From: Stappia sp. | GTDB lineage: Bacteria > Pseudomonadota > Alphaproteobacteria > Rhizobiales > Stappiaceae | Reading direction: 5' to 3' | Length of the DNA: 64,000 bases | Assembly: GCA_002722295.1 (NCBI GenBank) | Contig: PBLF01000017.1 | Coordinates: forward strand, 153,330 to 217,329 | Shown: piece after piece, positions 1 to 9,584 of the stretch | How positions within the stretch are numbered: the first letter of the stretch is position 1 | Layout of the letters: each line of letters starts with the position of its first letter | Position numbers and translations under genes: made by a program | The notes under the pieces: model-generated | The model's database searches: none | Seen by the model: only the letters and a program-made list of their open reading frames with translations | Told to the model about the DNA's origin: nothing

Positions 1-135
1 CTGTTCGACGTGCGTGCGGCGGAGTTCCGCAACACGGTCGGCGCGCTTTCGCGTGTTGGCAACGTGCTCGAGCAGATCGACCGGGAAAGCGCGGAACTGC
101 GCGCAAGCCTCCGGCGCGAGGCGCCGGAGGACTAG
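1..135 (+). CDS. C-terminal end of an unidentified protein (partial)
   Basis: Frame 1 is open from the window edge to a TAG at 133-135 and gives 44 residues ending in ELRASLRREAPED. The piece is charged and helix-prone, with a Glu/Arg-rich tail. Too little is present to recognise a family. It converges on ohr with a 24-nt gap. It is taken as real because it is open from the edge and the downstream gene is on the other strand; it could still be a chance open frame. Confidence 0.45.
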   Translation: MFDVRAAEFRNTVGALSRVGNVLEQIDRESAELRASLRREAPED

Positions 136-159
136 GTGCGCGAGACGCCCCGTGAGGTG

Positions 160-582
160 TCAGGCCAGCTTCAGCTCGACAGGAATGTTGCCGCGTGTCG
201 CATGGGAATAGGGGCACACGATGTGCGCCTTGTCGACGAGGCCGCGTGCGGTCTCGCCGTCCATTCCCGGCAGTGAAACGTTCAACGTCACCTCGATGCC
301 GAAGCCGGTGCCGTCCTCGCGCGGACCGATGCCTACATCCGCCGTGATCGAGACGTCGGCGGGAAGGTCGATCTTCTCCTTGCCGGCCACGAACTTCATC
401 GCACCGAGAAAGCAGGCCGAGTAGCCGGCGGCGAAAAGCTGCTCGGGGTTGGTGCCCTGGCCGCCGTCGCCGCCGAGTTCCTTCGGCGTGGAGAGCGTGA
501 TCTCGAGGCGGCCGTCGTCGGAACTGGCGTTGCCGGTGCGCCCGCCGGTGGCGGTGGCGTGTGCGGTGTAGAGAACGGACAT
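160..582 (-). CDS. ohr: Organic hydroperoxide resistance protein, Ohr/OsmC family
   Basis: The 140-residue protein is full length for Ohr. Family members reduce organic and fatty-acid hydroperoxides in the cytoplasm with a reactive Cys pair, recycled through lipoylated proteins. Both cysteines are visible: Cys57 in AAGYSACF and Cys123 in [11 protein letters not shown]. The N-terminus [15 protein letters not shown] is typical of Ohr rather than OsmC. The start at 582 was chosen on that basis; an ATG at 594 would add four residues. It is divergent from a MarR-type ohrR, the standard arrangement in which OhrR represses ohr until oxidised. Confidence 0.95.
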   Translation of the reverse strand: MSVLYTAHATATGGRTGNASSDDGRLEITLSTPKELGGDGGQGTNPEQLFAAGYSACFLGAMKFVAGKEKIDLPADVSITADVGIGPREDGTGFGIEVTLNVSLPGMDGETARGLVDKAHIVCPYSHATRGNIPVELKLA

Positions 583-660
583 GAGTGACTCCATTGCTGC
601 GGTGATGCGACCGCGCCACGTCTCCCGGTGGAGACCGCGGCGGGCCGACTTCCACATAGA

Positions 661-686
661 TAGTGTGCAATTAAATTGTGTGCAAT
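661..686. promoter_or_regulatory. Probable OhrR operator between ohr and ohrR
   Basis: The intergenic region has a short AT-rich patch in GC-rich DNA. It contains CAATT-A-AATTG (668-678), close to the AATTG-based palindromes known for OhrR. An overlapping second dyad ATTG-TGTG-CAAT runs from 675 to 686. The site lies about 80 nt from the ohr start and 90 nt from the ohrR start, so one site could control both genes. Function is inferred from motif and context. Confidence 0.65.
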
Positions 687-768
687 ATAAAATCCCGATA
701 TGCTTGACAGCACGGCGTACGGGAGCGAAGCAGGCTGCCTGACGGCGGGCCAACGGAGAATGGGCGAA

Positions 769-1263
769 ATGACGGAGCAAGGCGAAGATCGGGACATCGA
801 CGGGGAGGAAGCCCTTTTCCTGTCGAACCAGCTTTGTTTCGCCCTGCACTCCACCACGCTCGCTCTCGGGCGGGTGTATCAGCGTGTGCTCGCGCCACTG
901 GGACTGACCTACACCCAGTATCTGGCGATGCTGGTTCTCTGGGAGCGGGAAAGGGTTTCGGTGAAGGATCTTGGCGCGGCGCTGATCCTCGACAGCGGAA
1001 CGCTGACGCCGCTCCTCAAGCGCCTGGAGCTGGCCGGTCTGGTGGAGCGTCGGCGGGACGAGGCGGACGAGCGTCGCGTGCTGGTGGCGCCCACCGCGCA
1101 AGGCTGGAGCCTGCGGCAACGGGCGCTGGAGGTGCCGCATCGCATCATGGAGGCCTGTGGCGGCGCGGGCGTCCCGCTTTCGCGGCTGAAGGGAGACCTC
1201 GAGGCGCTCAGGACCGCGCTGATTGCGGTTCCCGTCGCACCTGCATCCGGGGAGGGGGCCTGA
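769..1263 (+). CDS. ohrR: MarR-family organic peroxide sensor, OhrR
   Basis: The 164-residue winged-helix regulator has the OhrR hallmark cysteine near the N-terminus (Cys23 in [12 protein letters not shown]). It is followed by the MarR wing region [22 protein letters not shown] and [13 protein letters not shown]. In the family, oxidation of that Cys by organic peroxides releases DNA. The start at 769 is preferred because CGGAGA lies about 10 nt upstream; ATG 760 would sit on top of that site, and 700 is also open. It is divergent from ohr. Its 3' end overlaps the convergent msrQ by 56 nt. Confidence 0.88.
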   Translation: MTEQGEDRDIDGEEALFLSNQLCFALHSTTLALGRVYQRVLAPLGLTYTQYLAMLVLWERERVSVKDLGAALILDSGTLTPLLKRLELAGLVERRRDEADERRVLVAPTAQGWSLRQRALEVPHRIMEACGGAGVPLSRLKGDLEALRTALIAVPVAPASGEGA

Positions 1264-2113
1264 ACCGGTCGACCAGCCTCGACACGGCGGCGAGCAGGGC
1301 AAATGCCATGGTCCCGCCGAAGATCCACCATGCGGGCCGGATCGAATAGCTGAAATCCAGGTTCGCGGCGAGGACGCGGTCTGCCGGCACGCCGGTTGCC
1401 AGCGCGTACCACAGATACTCGATACCCGCCGTCGCGAGGCCCGACACCACGGCAATGCCCGCGATCACGAGAGGCGAGGCGAGGGGCAGCCCCGCCCTTG
1501 TTGCGCCCCGGCACAGCATGAGGACCGTGAAGGCTCCGGCCATGAGCGTGGCCTCGCTCACATCCGCCTTCGACTGCATGAAGAAGTGCAGGCAGGCGAG
1601 TAGGGTCAGCGGATAGACGATCCGGTGCAGCCGGTGCCAGGCCGGCCCCATGCGACGGATCGCGCCGTCGGTCGATGTCGCGGAAAGCACGGCAAGGCCC
1701 GCGAGTGCCACGAAGCCGATGGCCAGATAGATCCGCAGGACGATCTCGCGCGCGATCACGACAAGATCGAAGCCCTGGTCGAGGGCGTAGAGGGCGAAAT
1801 GGATCGCGGCATACCCTGCCGCCGCCAGACCGATCATGCGGCGCAGGGCGATGATCCGGCCCCAGCCGGTCATCCTGCGCAAGGGCGTGACAAGCAGCGA
1901 GAGAACGAGGAACCGGATCGCCCAGCTTCCGCTCTGGTGAATGGCCTCGGTCACCGGCTTCGCGCCGAGCGTTCCGGCGGCAAGACTTGCCGCGAGCCAG
2001 ACGCCGGGCGCCAGCAGCAGGAGGAACACGCAAAGGCGCAAGGGGGAGAAACGCCCGTTGCGCTCCCGCCAGGGGGCGAGTGCGCCCAGTGTGCCCATGA
2101 TCGCGGCCGTCAT
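1208..2113 (-). CDS. msrQ: Heme-binding membrane subunit MsrQ (YedZ family)
   Basis: The 301-residue integral membrane protein belongs to the ferric-reductase-like YedZ/MsrQ family. It passes electrons from the quinone pool to the periplasmic methionine-sulfoxide reductase MsrP. Several hydrophobic segments are seen, with likely heme-ligand His in [10 protein letters not shown] and in [23 protein letters not shown] five nt before ATG 2113 supports this start. The usual partner msrP is not adjacent: leuD is upstream and ohrR downstream. The C-terminal 18 codons overlap the convergent ohrR. Confidence 0.85.
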   Translation of the reverse strand: MTAAIMGTLGALAPWRERNGRFSPLRLCVFLLLLAPGVWLAASLAAGTLGAKPVTEAIHQSGSWAIRFLVLSLLVTPLRRMTGWGRIIALRRMIGLAAAGYAAIHFALYALDQGFDLVVIAREIVLRIYLAIGFVALAGLAVLSATSTDGAIRRMGPAWHRLHRIVYPLTLLACLHFFMQSKADVSEATLMAGAFTVLMLCRGATRAGLPLASPLVIAGIAVVSGLATAGIEYLWYALATGVPADRVLAANLDFSYSIRPAWWIFGGTMAFALLAAVSRLVDRFRPPPRMQVRREPQSARS

Positions 2114-2221
2114 CTTCACTCCGTCGTTGCCCCGCACGGGCAAGACATAGGCGCGCACCGCGCGACTGTCTCCAAACGGCCGATCAACCCTTGGTGAGAT
2201 TGCGTGTGCAAGCCGCCACGC

Positions 2222-2251
2222 AAAAGAAAAAGGCCGGCGAAATCGCCGGCC
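2222..2251 (-). terminator. Rho-independent terminator after leuD
   Basis: A 9-bp perfect stem (2232-2240 with 2243-2251, two-base loop) is followed on the minus strand by TTTTTCTTTT. It lies 9 nt past the leuD stop and separates leuD from msrQ. Confidence 0.88.
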
Positions 2252-2260
2252 CTTGTTCCG

Positions 2261-2866
2261 TCACGCCCAGGGGCGGTTTTCGCCGAGCTTCTGCTCGTAG
2301 CCGTCGATCATCGGGGCCTTTTCCATGGTCAGGCCGATATCGTCGAGGCCGTTCAGCAGGCAGTGCTTGCGGAACGGATCGATGTCGAAGGTGATGACGC
2401 CGCCATCCGGTCCGTGGATCTCCTGGGCCTCGAGATCGACGGTGAGCGTCGCATTGGCGCCACGGCGCGCATCGTCCATCAGCTTCTCTAGATCGTCCTC
2501 AGAGACGACGATCGGCAGGATGCCGTTCTTGAAGCAGTTGTTGTAGAAGATGTCGGCGAAGCTGGTTGAAATCACGCAGCGCACGCCGAAATCAAGCAGT
2601 GCCCAAGGGGCGTGCTCGCGGCTGGAGCCGCAACCGAAGTTGTCGCCCGCGACGAGGATCTGCGCGTTGCGGTAGGCCGGCTGATTGAGAACGAAGTCGG
2701 GGTTCTCGGAGCCGTCGTCGAGCGTGCGCATCTCGTGGAACAGCGCGGTGCCGAGGCCCGTGCGCTTGATCGTCTTCAGGAACTGCTTCGGGATGATCAT
2801 GTCCGTGTCGATGTTGATGAACGGCAGCGGCGCGGCAACACCCGTCAGCTTGTCGAATTTCTCCAT
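2261..2866 (-). CDS. leuD: 3-isopropylmalate dehydratase small subunit
   Basis: The 201-residue protein is normal for LeuD. Together with LeuC it isomerises 2- to 3-isopropylmalate in leucine synthesis. The N-terminus ([22 protein letters not shown]) and the swivel-domain motif [16 protein letters not shown] are diagnostic. leuC is not in the window. It follows argC by 32 nt on the same strand, so the two amino-acid genes are probably co-transcribed, and a strong terminator follows. Confidence 0.97.
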   Translation of the reverse strand: MEKFDKLTGVAAPLPFINIDTDMIIPKQFLKTIKRTGLGTALFHEMRTLDDGSENPDFVLNQPAYRNAQILVAGDNFGCGSSREHAPWALLDFGVRCVISTSFADIFYNNCFKNGILPIVVSEDDLEKLMDDARRGANATLTVDLEAQEIHGPDGGVITFDIDPFRKHCLLNGLDDIGLTMEKAPMIDGYEQKLGENRPWA

Positions 2867-2898
2867 GTCTTTCCGGTCTCCTGCGGACGTGAGGGCGC

Positions 2899-3849
2899 TC
2901 AGGCGGCGAGGCTTTCGGCCGCGTCGACGCCAAGCATCAGATTGAGGTTCTGGACGGCGGCGCCCGAAGCGCCCTTGCCGAGATTGTCGTAGACGGCGAC
3001 CAGCACCGCCTGCGCGCGGTCCTGGCTGGCGAAGACGTGCAGCCGCATCCGGTTCGTGCCGTTGAAGGTCTCCGGGTCGAGCTCGGGAACGCGGTCGGCA
3101 TGAACGAAGGGGGCCACGTCCACGAAGGAGCCCTTCATCGACGCATAGCGTTCGGTGAGGCAGGCGTGGATCTCCTCGCCGCTCGCCGCTCGCTCGAGTC
3201 CCTCCAGGCGCAGCGGAACCATCGTCACCATGCCCTGGGCGTAGTTGCCGACCGCCGGAACGAAGATCGGCGTCGACGACACGCCGGAATAGCGCGTCAT
3301 CTCCGGCAGGTGCTTGTGACGGAAGCCGAGCGCATAGGGCAGGAAGGCCGGGTTCTGCGCGCCGTCTGCCTCATAGGTCTCGATAAGCTGCCGTCCGCCG
3401 CCGGAATAGCCGGAAATCGCGTTCACCGTGACCGGGAAGTCGGCCGGCAGAAGGCCGGCCTCGATCAGCGGACGCACGCAGGCGATCACGCCCTGCGGAT
3501 AGCAGCCGGGATTGCTCACGCGTCTGGACGCGGCGATACGGTCCGCCTGCTCCGGCGTCATTTCCGGAAAGCCGTAATCCCAGTCCGGGGCGGTCCGGTG
3601 TGCGCTGGAGGCGTCGATCACGCGGGTGGTCGCGTTCTCGATGAGCGAAACGCTCTCGCGGGCCGCGTCGTCCGGCAGGCACAGGATCGCCACATCGGCG
3701 GCATTGAGCCGCTCGGCCCGTGCGCCGAGATCCTTGCGCAGCTCGGAGGGAACCGTGAGAAGCTCGATGTCGCGACGGCGGCCGAGGCGCTCGCGGATCT
3801 GCAGACCCGTCGTGCCGGCTTCGCCGTCGATGAACACTTTCGCGACCAT
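2899..3849 (-). CDS. argC: N-acetyl-gamma-glutamyl-phosphate reductase, type 2
   Basis: The 316-residue protein is the short type-2 ArgC that makes N-acetylglutamate semialdehyde with NADPH in arginine synthesis. Seen are the N-terminal nucleotide-binding region ([14 protein letters not shown]), the catalytic Cys116 in [10 protein letters not shown], and [10 protein letters not shown] downstream. ATG 3849 matches the family N-terminus MVAKVFIDG; the upstream open extension is not family-like. argG lies 19 kb away, so the arginine genes are dispersed. Confidence 0.96.
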   Translation of the reverse strand: MVAKVFIDGEAGTTGLQIRERLGRRRDIELLTVPSELRKDLGARAERLNAADVAILCLPDDAARESVSLIENATTRVIDASSAHRTAPDWDYGFPEMTPEQADRIAASRRVSNPGCYPQGVIACVRPLIEAGLLPADFPVTVNAISGYSGGGRQLIETYEADGAQNPAFLPYALGFRHKHLPEMTRYSGVSSTPIFVPAVGNYAQGMVTMVPLRLEGLERAASGEEIHACLTERYASMKGSFVDVAPFVHADRVPELDPETFNGTNRMRLHVFASQDRAQAVLVAVYDNLGKGASGAAVQNLNLMLGVDAAESLAA

Positions 3850-3976
3850 GGCTCCATCTCCGAATTTCGTTAAAGGGCCGGGAATACGCCCCGGCAAGGA
3901 CCGCGTTCTACACCGAAGCGGCGGTCCTTGTCATGTCTCCCTTGCGGGACAGGGGGCTCCCGTCTTCGGCCGCCCG

Positions 3977-4573
3977 TCAGCGGGCCTGGCCGTGGTACTC
4001 CGCGTTCGGGCGCATGTCTGTTGCGGCGGCGACCCGGTTCGTCATGTTGAAGAACGCGGCGACGGAGGCAATGTCCCAGATGTCGCGGTCCGAGAACCCG
4101 GCATCGCGCAGGCCCTGGCGGTCTCCTTCCAGGATTTCGTGCGGCCGTTCCGTCAGTTTCACGGCGAAATCGAGCATGGCACGCTGGCGTGGCGAAAGAT
4201 CGGCGACGCGGTAGTTCATGACCATGAGTTCCCCGAGTTCAGGGTCCCCGGAGAGCTGGCGCACCGCCGCGCCGTGGGCGGTCAGGCAGTAGAAGCAGCG
4301 GTTCACGGACGAGACCGCGACGGCGATCATCTCGCGCTCGAGCTTCGACAGTCCGCTGTCGGCCAGCATGAGGTCATTGTACATGCCGGTGAAAGCGTTC
4401 AGCTTTTCCTCGTTGAAGGCGTAGGCGGCCAGCACGTTGGGAACCATGCCGAGCTTTTCCCGGCACTTTTCAAAATACGCCTCGGTGCGTTCGGACAGGG
4501 GTGTTTCCTGATCCAGCTTCAGCGCGACAACCCCTTCGGGAACGCCGGAACCTGCGGTTGCGCGGTCATTCAT
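3977..4573 (-). CDS. Peroxidase-related protein, AhpD/carboxymuconolactone-decarboxylase fold
   Basis: The 198-residue protein has the AhpD-like active site NRCFYCLTAHG (Cys93, Cys96, His100) and the C-terminal DIASVAAFFNMTNRVAAATD seen in 'uncharacterised peroxidase-related' family members. These are expected to reduce alkyl hydroperoxides with a CxxC thiol pair; the physiological substrate is unknown. The start at 4573 is set by AGGAGG eight nt upstream, which lies inside the longer open frame starting at 4591. It is divergent from GDH with a 214-nt gap. Confidence 0.87.
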   Translation of the reverse strand: MNDRATAGSGVPEGVVALKLDQETPLSERTEAYFEKCREKLGMVPNVLAAYAFNEEKLNAFTGMYNDLMLADSGLSKLEREMIAVAVSSVNRCFYCLTAHGAAVRQLSGDPELGELMVMNYRVADLSPRQRAMLDFAVKLTERPHEILEGDRQGLRDAGFSDRDIWDIASVAAFFNMTNRVAAATDMRPNAEYHGQAR

Positions 4574-4787
4574 GCCGATTTCCTCCTGCATTTTTCACGA
4601 TCCGCCATGGCGTCGCGTTCACGGTTCATTCGCGAACACCTGCATGGCTGGTCATTTCTTCTTCAATCATATCGTCCTAGCATGGTGGCGACCGTTCGGT
4701 TCCGACACCCCGGATCCGCGCCGGTTGCACGCAAGAACCACAGGAGTGCCGGACCGGCCCTCACCGGTCCTGGCAGGCGAGGGAACA

Positions 4788-7700
4788 ATGCCCGAAGCAC
4801 GAGAGCAAGCGAAAACCCGGCTGATCCAGGCGGTGGCGGACGGACTCGAACCGGACGTCGGCGCATTCGCGCGGGATGTCTTTGCGCGCGGCGCGGCCGA
4901 AGACCTGGTCGGCTACACGGCCGCGGACCTGGCCGCCATTGCCGGAGAGGCCTGGTCGCAGCTGTCCTCCCACGAGCCGGGCAGCCATCGCATCCACGTC
5001 TACAATCCGGCCGCCACCGGCGAGGGAAGCCGGGTGGGCGATGTCACCGTTGTCGAGATCCTGAACGACAACATGCCGTTCCTGGTCGACTCGGTCATGG
5101 CGGAATTGCAGGCAAGCGGCTGCGAGGCGCGTCTCGTCCTTCATCCCATCCTCACGGTGGAGCGTGATGACAAGGGGAAGCTCATCGCCTGCCATGGCAC
5201 GGGCAAGTCCGGCGTCGAGGGGGCCAGGCGCGAGAGCCTGATCCACATTCACGTGGCGCGGATCGACGCCGACATCGAGCGCAGCCAGCTCCGCGAGCGC
5301 CTTGAGCTGGTGATGGCGGACGTCGGGTCCGCCGTGCGCGACTGGGGCGCGATGCGCGAGCGCCTGGGAACGGCGATCGGCACCTACAAGGACACGCCGC
5401 CCCCCGTGCCGGTCGACGAACTCGCGGAGGCGGTCCAGTTCCTGGAATGGATCGAGGCGGACAACTTCATCCTTCTCGGGATGCGGGAGTACTACTTCGA
5501 GGGCGGCGTCGCGACGGGCGAGCTTTCCCACCGCAAGGGCACGGGGCTCGGTATCCTCGCCGACCCCGAGGTGCGGGTGTTGCGGCGTGGATCCGAGTTC
5601 GTGGTCATCACGCCGGAAATCCGCGACTTCCTGATGAAGCCGGAGCCGCTGATCGTCTCCAAGGCGAACGTGAAGAGCCGTGTTCACCGGCGGGTCCACA
5701 TGGACTACGTCGGCATCAAGCTCTTTGACGAGGAAGGGGAACTGGCGGGTGAGCTGCGCGTCGTGGGCCTGTTCACCGCGACGGCCTACACCCTGTCGAG
5801 CGAGCACATTCCGTTCCTGCGGCGCAAGGTTGCCTCCGTCGTCGAGCGCGCCGGCTACGACCCCGACAGCCACTCCGGGCGTGCGTTGCTCAACGTGATG
5901 GAGAGCTACCCGCGCGACGAACTGTTCCAGATCGAGCCGTCGCTGCTCTACGAGTTCGCCATGGCGATCCTGCAGCTCGACGAGCGCCCGAGGGTGCGCG
6001 TGCTGGCGCGCCGGGACAAGTTCGACCGCTTCGTGTCGATCCTGTGCTATGTGCCGCGCGACCGTTACACCACCGAGGTGCGCCTGCGTATCGGCGCCTA
6101 TCTCGCCGAGGTTTTCGACGGGCGCCTGTCCGCCTGGTACGTGGCCTATCCGGAAGGCCCTCTCGCGCGCGTCCACTTCATCATCGGCCGTGATCAGGGC
6201 GAAACACCCGATCCCGCGCAGGAGATCCTGGAGCAGGCCGTCGCGGGCATCGTGCGCACCTGGGCGGACGGCTTCCGCGAGGCGCTCCGGGTCGCCTACG
6301 GGGGCAACAAGGCGCTGGAGGTGGCGACGCGCTATGCGGATGCCTTCCAGGCCGGTTACCGGGAGGTCTATGACGCGGATGCGGCTCTTGCCGACATCCG
6401 GATCGTCGAGACCCTGAGCGAGACGGCCAACACGGCGCTCAGCTTCGCGCATCGCGAGCAGGATCCGGCCAACAGGCTCGGCCTCAAGGTCTATCACCAC
6501 CTGCGGCCGATCCCGCTGTCCGCGCGCGTGCCGATCCTGGAGAACATGGGCTTCCGCGTCATCAACGAGCGGACCTACCGGATCACGCCGGTCGACCGCC
6601 CGCTTGCCTATCTGCACGACATCACCATCGAGCCGACCGGCGGCGAGGAAATAGAGCTCACCGACGATCTCAAGGCACGCCTCGAGGCACTTTCACTGGC
6701 CATCTGGCGCGGCGATGCGGAGTCCGACGGCTACAATGCCCTGGCGATCAACGCGGGTCTTGCCTGGCGTGACATCGCCATGCTGCGGGCGCTGTCCAAG
6801 TATCTCCGCCAGGCGGGCATCCGCTTCTCCGAGGACTACATGTGGCGCACGCTGAACCGCTACCATGAGGTGGCGGCGCGGCTGGTGGAACTGTTCCACC
6901 TGCGCTTCAATCCGGATCTGGAGGGGAACGATCGCTCGCTCGGCGCCGCGCGCGTGGAAAGCGACCTCGCCACGAGCCTCGACAAGGTCGAGAGCCTTGA
7001 CGACGACCGGATCCTGCGGGGCTTCGGCGACGTTATCGAGGCGATGCTGCGGACGAACTTCTTCCAGCTCGACGCGCACGGAAAACCGAAGCAGACGTTC
7101 GCCTTCAAGTTCGATTCCCAGCGCATCGAGGAACTGCCGCGTCCGCGTCCGTTCCGCGAGATCTTCGTCTACAGCCCGCTGGTCGAGGGCGTGCACCTGC
7201 GTTTCGGCAAGGTGGCGCGCGGCGGTCTGCGCTGGTCCGATCGCGCCCAGGACTTCCGCACCGAGGTGCTGGGTCTCGTCAAGGCGCAGCAGGTGAAGAA
7301 CGCCGTGATCGTGCCCGTCGGCGCCAAGGGCGGCTTCCTGCCCAAGGCGCTGCCGGCAGGCGGCAGCCGCGACGAGATCTTTGCGGAAGGCACCAAGGCC
7401 TACAAGATCTTCGTCTCCTCGCTGCTCGACGTGACCGACAACCTCTCCGGCGACAAGGTGTGGCCGCCGGAGCGCGTCGTGCGCCATGACGAGGACGACC
7501 CGTATCTGGTCGTCGCCGCCGACAAGGGTACGGCGACCTTCTCCGACACGGCGAACGCCATCTCCGAAAGCCGCAACTTCTGGCTCGGCGATGCCTTCGC
7601 CTCGGGCGGTTCGGCGGGGTACGACCACAAGAAGATGGGCATCACGGCCCGGGGCGCGTGGGAGGCCGTGAAGCGGCATTTCCGCGAGATGAACCGGGAT

Positions 7701-9584
7701 ATCCAGAGCGAGCCCTTCACCGTTGCCGGTGTCGGCGACATGTCCGGCGACGTGTTCGGAAACGGAATGCTGCTGTCGAAGGCGATCCGTCTGGTCGCGG
7801 CCTTCGATCACCGGGACATCTTCCTCGACCCGGACCCCGATCCGGAGGCGACATGGGCGGAGCGCAAGCGCGTCTTCGATCTGGGCCGCTCGTCCTGGAA
7901 CGACTATGACGCCAGCCTGATTTCGGAGGGCGGCGGCATCTTCTCGCGCCAGTCGAAATCGATCCCGTTGTCGCCGCGCCTGCAGGACCTGCTGTCCATC
8001 GCCAAGCCCAAGGCGACGCCGCAGGAGGTGATGAACGCGATCCTGAAGATGCAGGTCGACCTTCTCTGGTTCGGCGGCATCGGCACCTATGTGCGCGCGA
8101 CAAGCGAAAGCGACGCGGACGCCGGAGACTGCGCCAACGACGCGATCCGCGTCACGGCCAGGGAACTCGGCGCCAAGGTGGTGGGCGAGGGCGCGAACCT
8201 CGGCATGACCCAGCTTGCGCGCATCGAGTTCAACCGTTGTGGCGGGCGCAGCAACTCCGATGCGATCGACAACTCCGCCGGCGTGAACTCGTCGGACATG
8301 GAGGTGAACATCAAGATCGCGCTGGGCGCGGCGGTGCGCGGCAACCGGCTGAGCGTTGCCGACCGCAATGTCCTTCTGGCGGAGATGACGGACGAGGTCG
8401 CGGGGCTCGTGCTTCGCAACAACTACCTGCAGACGCTGGCGATCAGCCTGTCGGAAAGCCGGGGCATGGAGGACTTTGGCTACCAGCGGCGGATGATGCG
8501 CCGGCTTGAGCAGGAAGGCCTGCTCGACCGGGTGGTTGAGCAGCTTCCCGACGAGGCCGCGCTCGACGAGCTGGCGGCGGCGGAAAGCGGGCTGACGCGC
8601 GCGGAGATCGGCGTGCTGCTTGCCTACGCGAAGATCACGCTGTTCGACCGGCTGCTTGCCAGTGCGGTTCCCGACGACGCGTATCTGGCCCGCGAGCTGT
8701 TCCGCTATTTCCCGCCGCAGATGCAGGAAACCTACGCGGACGAGATCCGTGGCCACAGGCTGCGCCGCGAGATCATCGCCACCATGCTCGCCAACTCGAT
8801 GATCAACCGGGGTGGGCCGACCTTCCCGACGCGTATCGTCGACCAGACGGGTGCGGATCCGGTGCATGTGGCCCAGGCTTTCGCGGCCGTGCGCGATGCC
8901 TACGGGCTCACCGCGCTCAACGGAGAGATCGACGCGCTGGACACGCGTATTGATGGCGCCCTGCAGATCGACCTCTACAAGGCGGTGCAGGATCTCGTGC
9001 TGGAGCAGACGGTCTGGTTCCTGCGCAACGTCGACTTCGACGCCGGACTGGAAAGCGTTGTGACCCGCTTCCGGGAAGGCATCGACGGCCTGTCGCCGAG
9101 CATCGTCTCGGCCGTGGCGGACGCGGCCCGGGCGGAAATCGAGGGTGAGCAGCAACGGCTTGCGGCCGCCGGGGTTCCCGACCCGCTTGCCGCGCGCATC
9201 GCCCGGCTGCCGGTGGAAACGGAAATCCCGGACATCATCCTCATCGCCGAGCGCAGCGGGCGCAAGCTCGATGAAGTGGCCGAGGTCTTCTTCAAGGTCG
9301 CCGGGCACTTCCGCCTCGGCGTCATGGAAGCCAAGGCGCGCGAGTTGCGCATCACCGACTACTACGACGGGCTTGCGCTCGACCGGGCCAAGGCGACGCT
9401 GGATCTTGCACACCGCGAGGTCACCATCGACGCGCTCTCCTCGGGTGGCTTCGAGACCTGGCTCGATGCCAACGAGGCCCGGGTGGGGCGCACCGCGCGT
9501 GCCGCCGGCGAGATCATCGAGGGCGACCTGTCGGTGTCCAAGTTCTCGGTGGCGGCGGGGCTTCTTGCCGAGCTCGCGCGATGA
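4788..9584 (+). CDS. gdhB: NAD-specific glutamate dehydrogenase, large (GDH180) class
   Basis: The 1598-residue protein fits the 1500-1650-residue bacterial GDH180 family, which oxidatively deaminates glutamate to 2-oxoglutarate with NAD. The first ~700 residues are the regulatory, ACT-like N-terminal part. The catalytic core follows with GAKGGFLPK, GVGDMSGDVFGNGM and VVGEGANLGMTQLARIEF. A helical C-terminal region ends at the stop. ATG 4788 is chosen because GGCGAGGGA lies just upstream; the open frame extends to 4572 without family similarity. Its stop overlaps the next gene by ATGA, implying translational coupling. Confidence 0.96.
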   Translation: MPEAREQAKTRLIQAVADGLEPDVGAFARDVFARGAAEDLVGYTAADLAAIAGEAWSQLSSHEPGSHRIHVYNPAATGEGSRVGDVTVVEILNDNMPFLVDSVMAELQASGCEARLVLHPILTVERDDKGKLIACHGTGKSGVEGARRESLIHIHVARIDADIERSQLRERLELVMADVGSAVRDWGAMRERLGTAIGTYKDTPPPVPVDELAEAVQFLEWIEADNFILLGMREYYFEGGVATGELSHRKGTGLGILADPEVRVLRRGSEFVVITPEIRDFLMKPEPLIVSKANVKSRVHRRVHMDYVGIKLFDEEGELAGELRVVGLFTATAYTLSSEHIPFLRRKVASVVERAGYDPDSHSGRALLNVMESYPRDELFQIEPSLLYEFAMAILQLDERPRVRVLARRDKFDRFVSILCYVPRDRYTTEVRLRIGAYLAEVFDGRLSAWYVAYPEGPLARVHFIIGRDQGETPDPAQEILEQAVAGIVRTWADGFREALRVAYGGNKALEVATRYADAFQAGYREVYDADAALADIRIVETLSETANTALSFAHREQDPANRLGLKVYHHLRPIPLSARVPILENMGFRVINERTYRITPVDRPLAYLHDITIEPTGGEEIELTDDLKARLEALSLAIWRGDAESDGYNALAINAGLAWRDIAMLRALSKYLRQAGIRFSEDYMWRTLNRYHEVAARLVELFHLRFNPDLEGNDRSLGAARVESDLATSLDKVESLDDDRILRGFGDVIEAMLRTNFFQLDAHGKPKQTFAFKFDSQRIEELPRPRPFREIFVYSPLVEGVHLRFGKVARGGLRWSDRAQDFRTEVLGLVKAQQVKNAVIVPVGAKGGFLPKALPAGGSRDEIFAEGTKAYKIFVSSLLDVTDNLSGDKVWPPERVVRHDEDDPYLVVAADKGTATFSDTANAISESRNFWLGDAFASGGSAGYDHKKMGITARGAWEAVKRHFREMNRDIQSEPFTVAGVGDMSGDVFGNGMLLSKAIRLVAAFDHRDIFLDPDPDPEATWAERKRVFDLGRSSWNDYDASLISEGGGIFSRQSKSIPLSPRLQDLLSIAKPKATPQEVMNAILKMQVDLLWFGGIGTYVRATSESDADAGDCANDAIRVTARELGAKVVGEGANLGMTQLARIEFNRCGGRSNSDAIDNSAGVNSSDMEVNIKIALGAAVRGNRLSVADRNVLLAEMTDEVAGLVLRNNYLQTLAISLSESRGMEDFGYQRRMMRRLEQEGLLDRVVEQLPDEAALDELAAAESGLTRAEIGVLLAYAKITLFDRLLASAVPDDAYLARELFRYFPPQMQETYADEIRGHRLRREIIATMLANSMINRGGPTFPTRIVDQTGADPVHVAQAFAAVRDAYGLTALNGEIDALDTRIDGALQIDLYKAVQDLVLEQTVWFLRNVDFDAGLESVVTRFREGIDGLSPSIVSAVADAARAEIEGEQQRLAAAGVPDPLAARIARLPVETEIPDIILIAERSGRKLDEVAEVFFKVAGHFRLGVMEAKARELRITDYYDGLALDRAKATLDLAHREVTIDALSSGGFETWLDANEARVGRTARAAGEIIEGDLSVSKFSVAAGLLAELAR

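Noticed and set aside
6693..9413. 906-codon open frame on the minus strand opposite GDH
   Set aside because: It has the His/Arg/Asp-rich composition typical of antisense frames in GC-rich DNA, and GDH motifs are intact on the plus strand.
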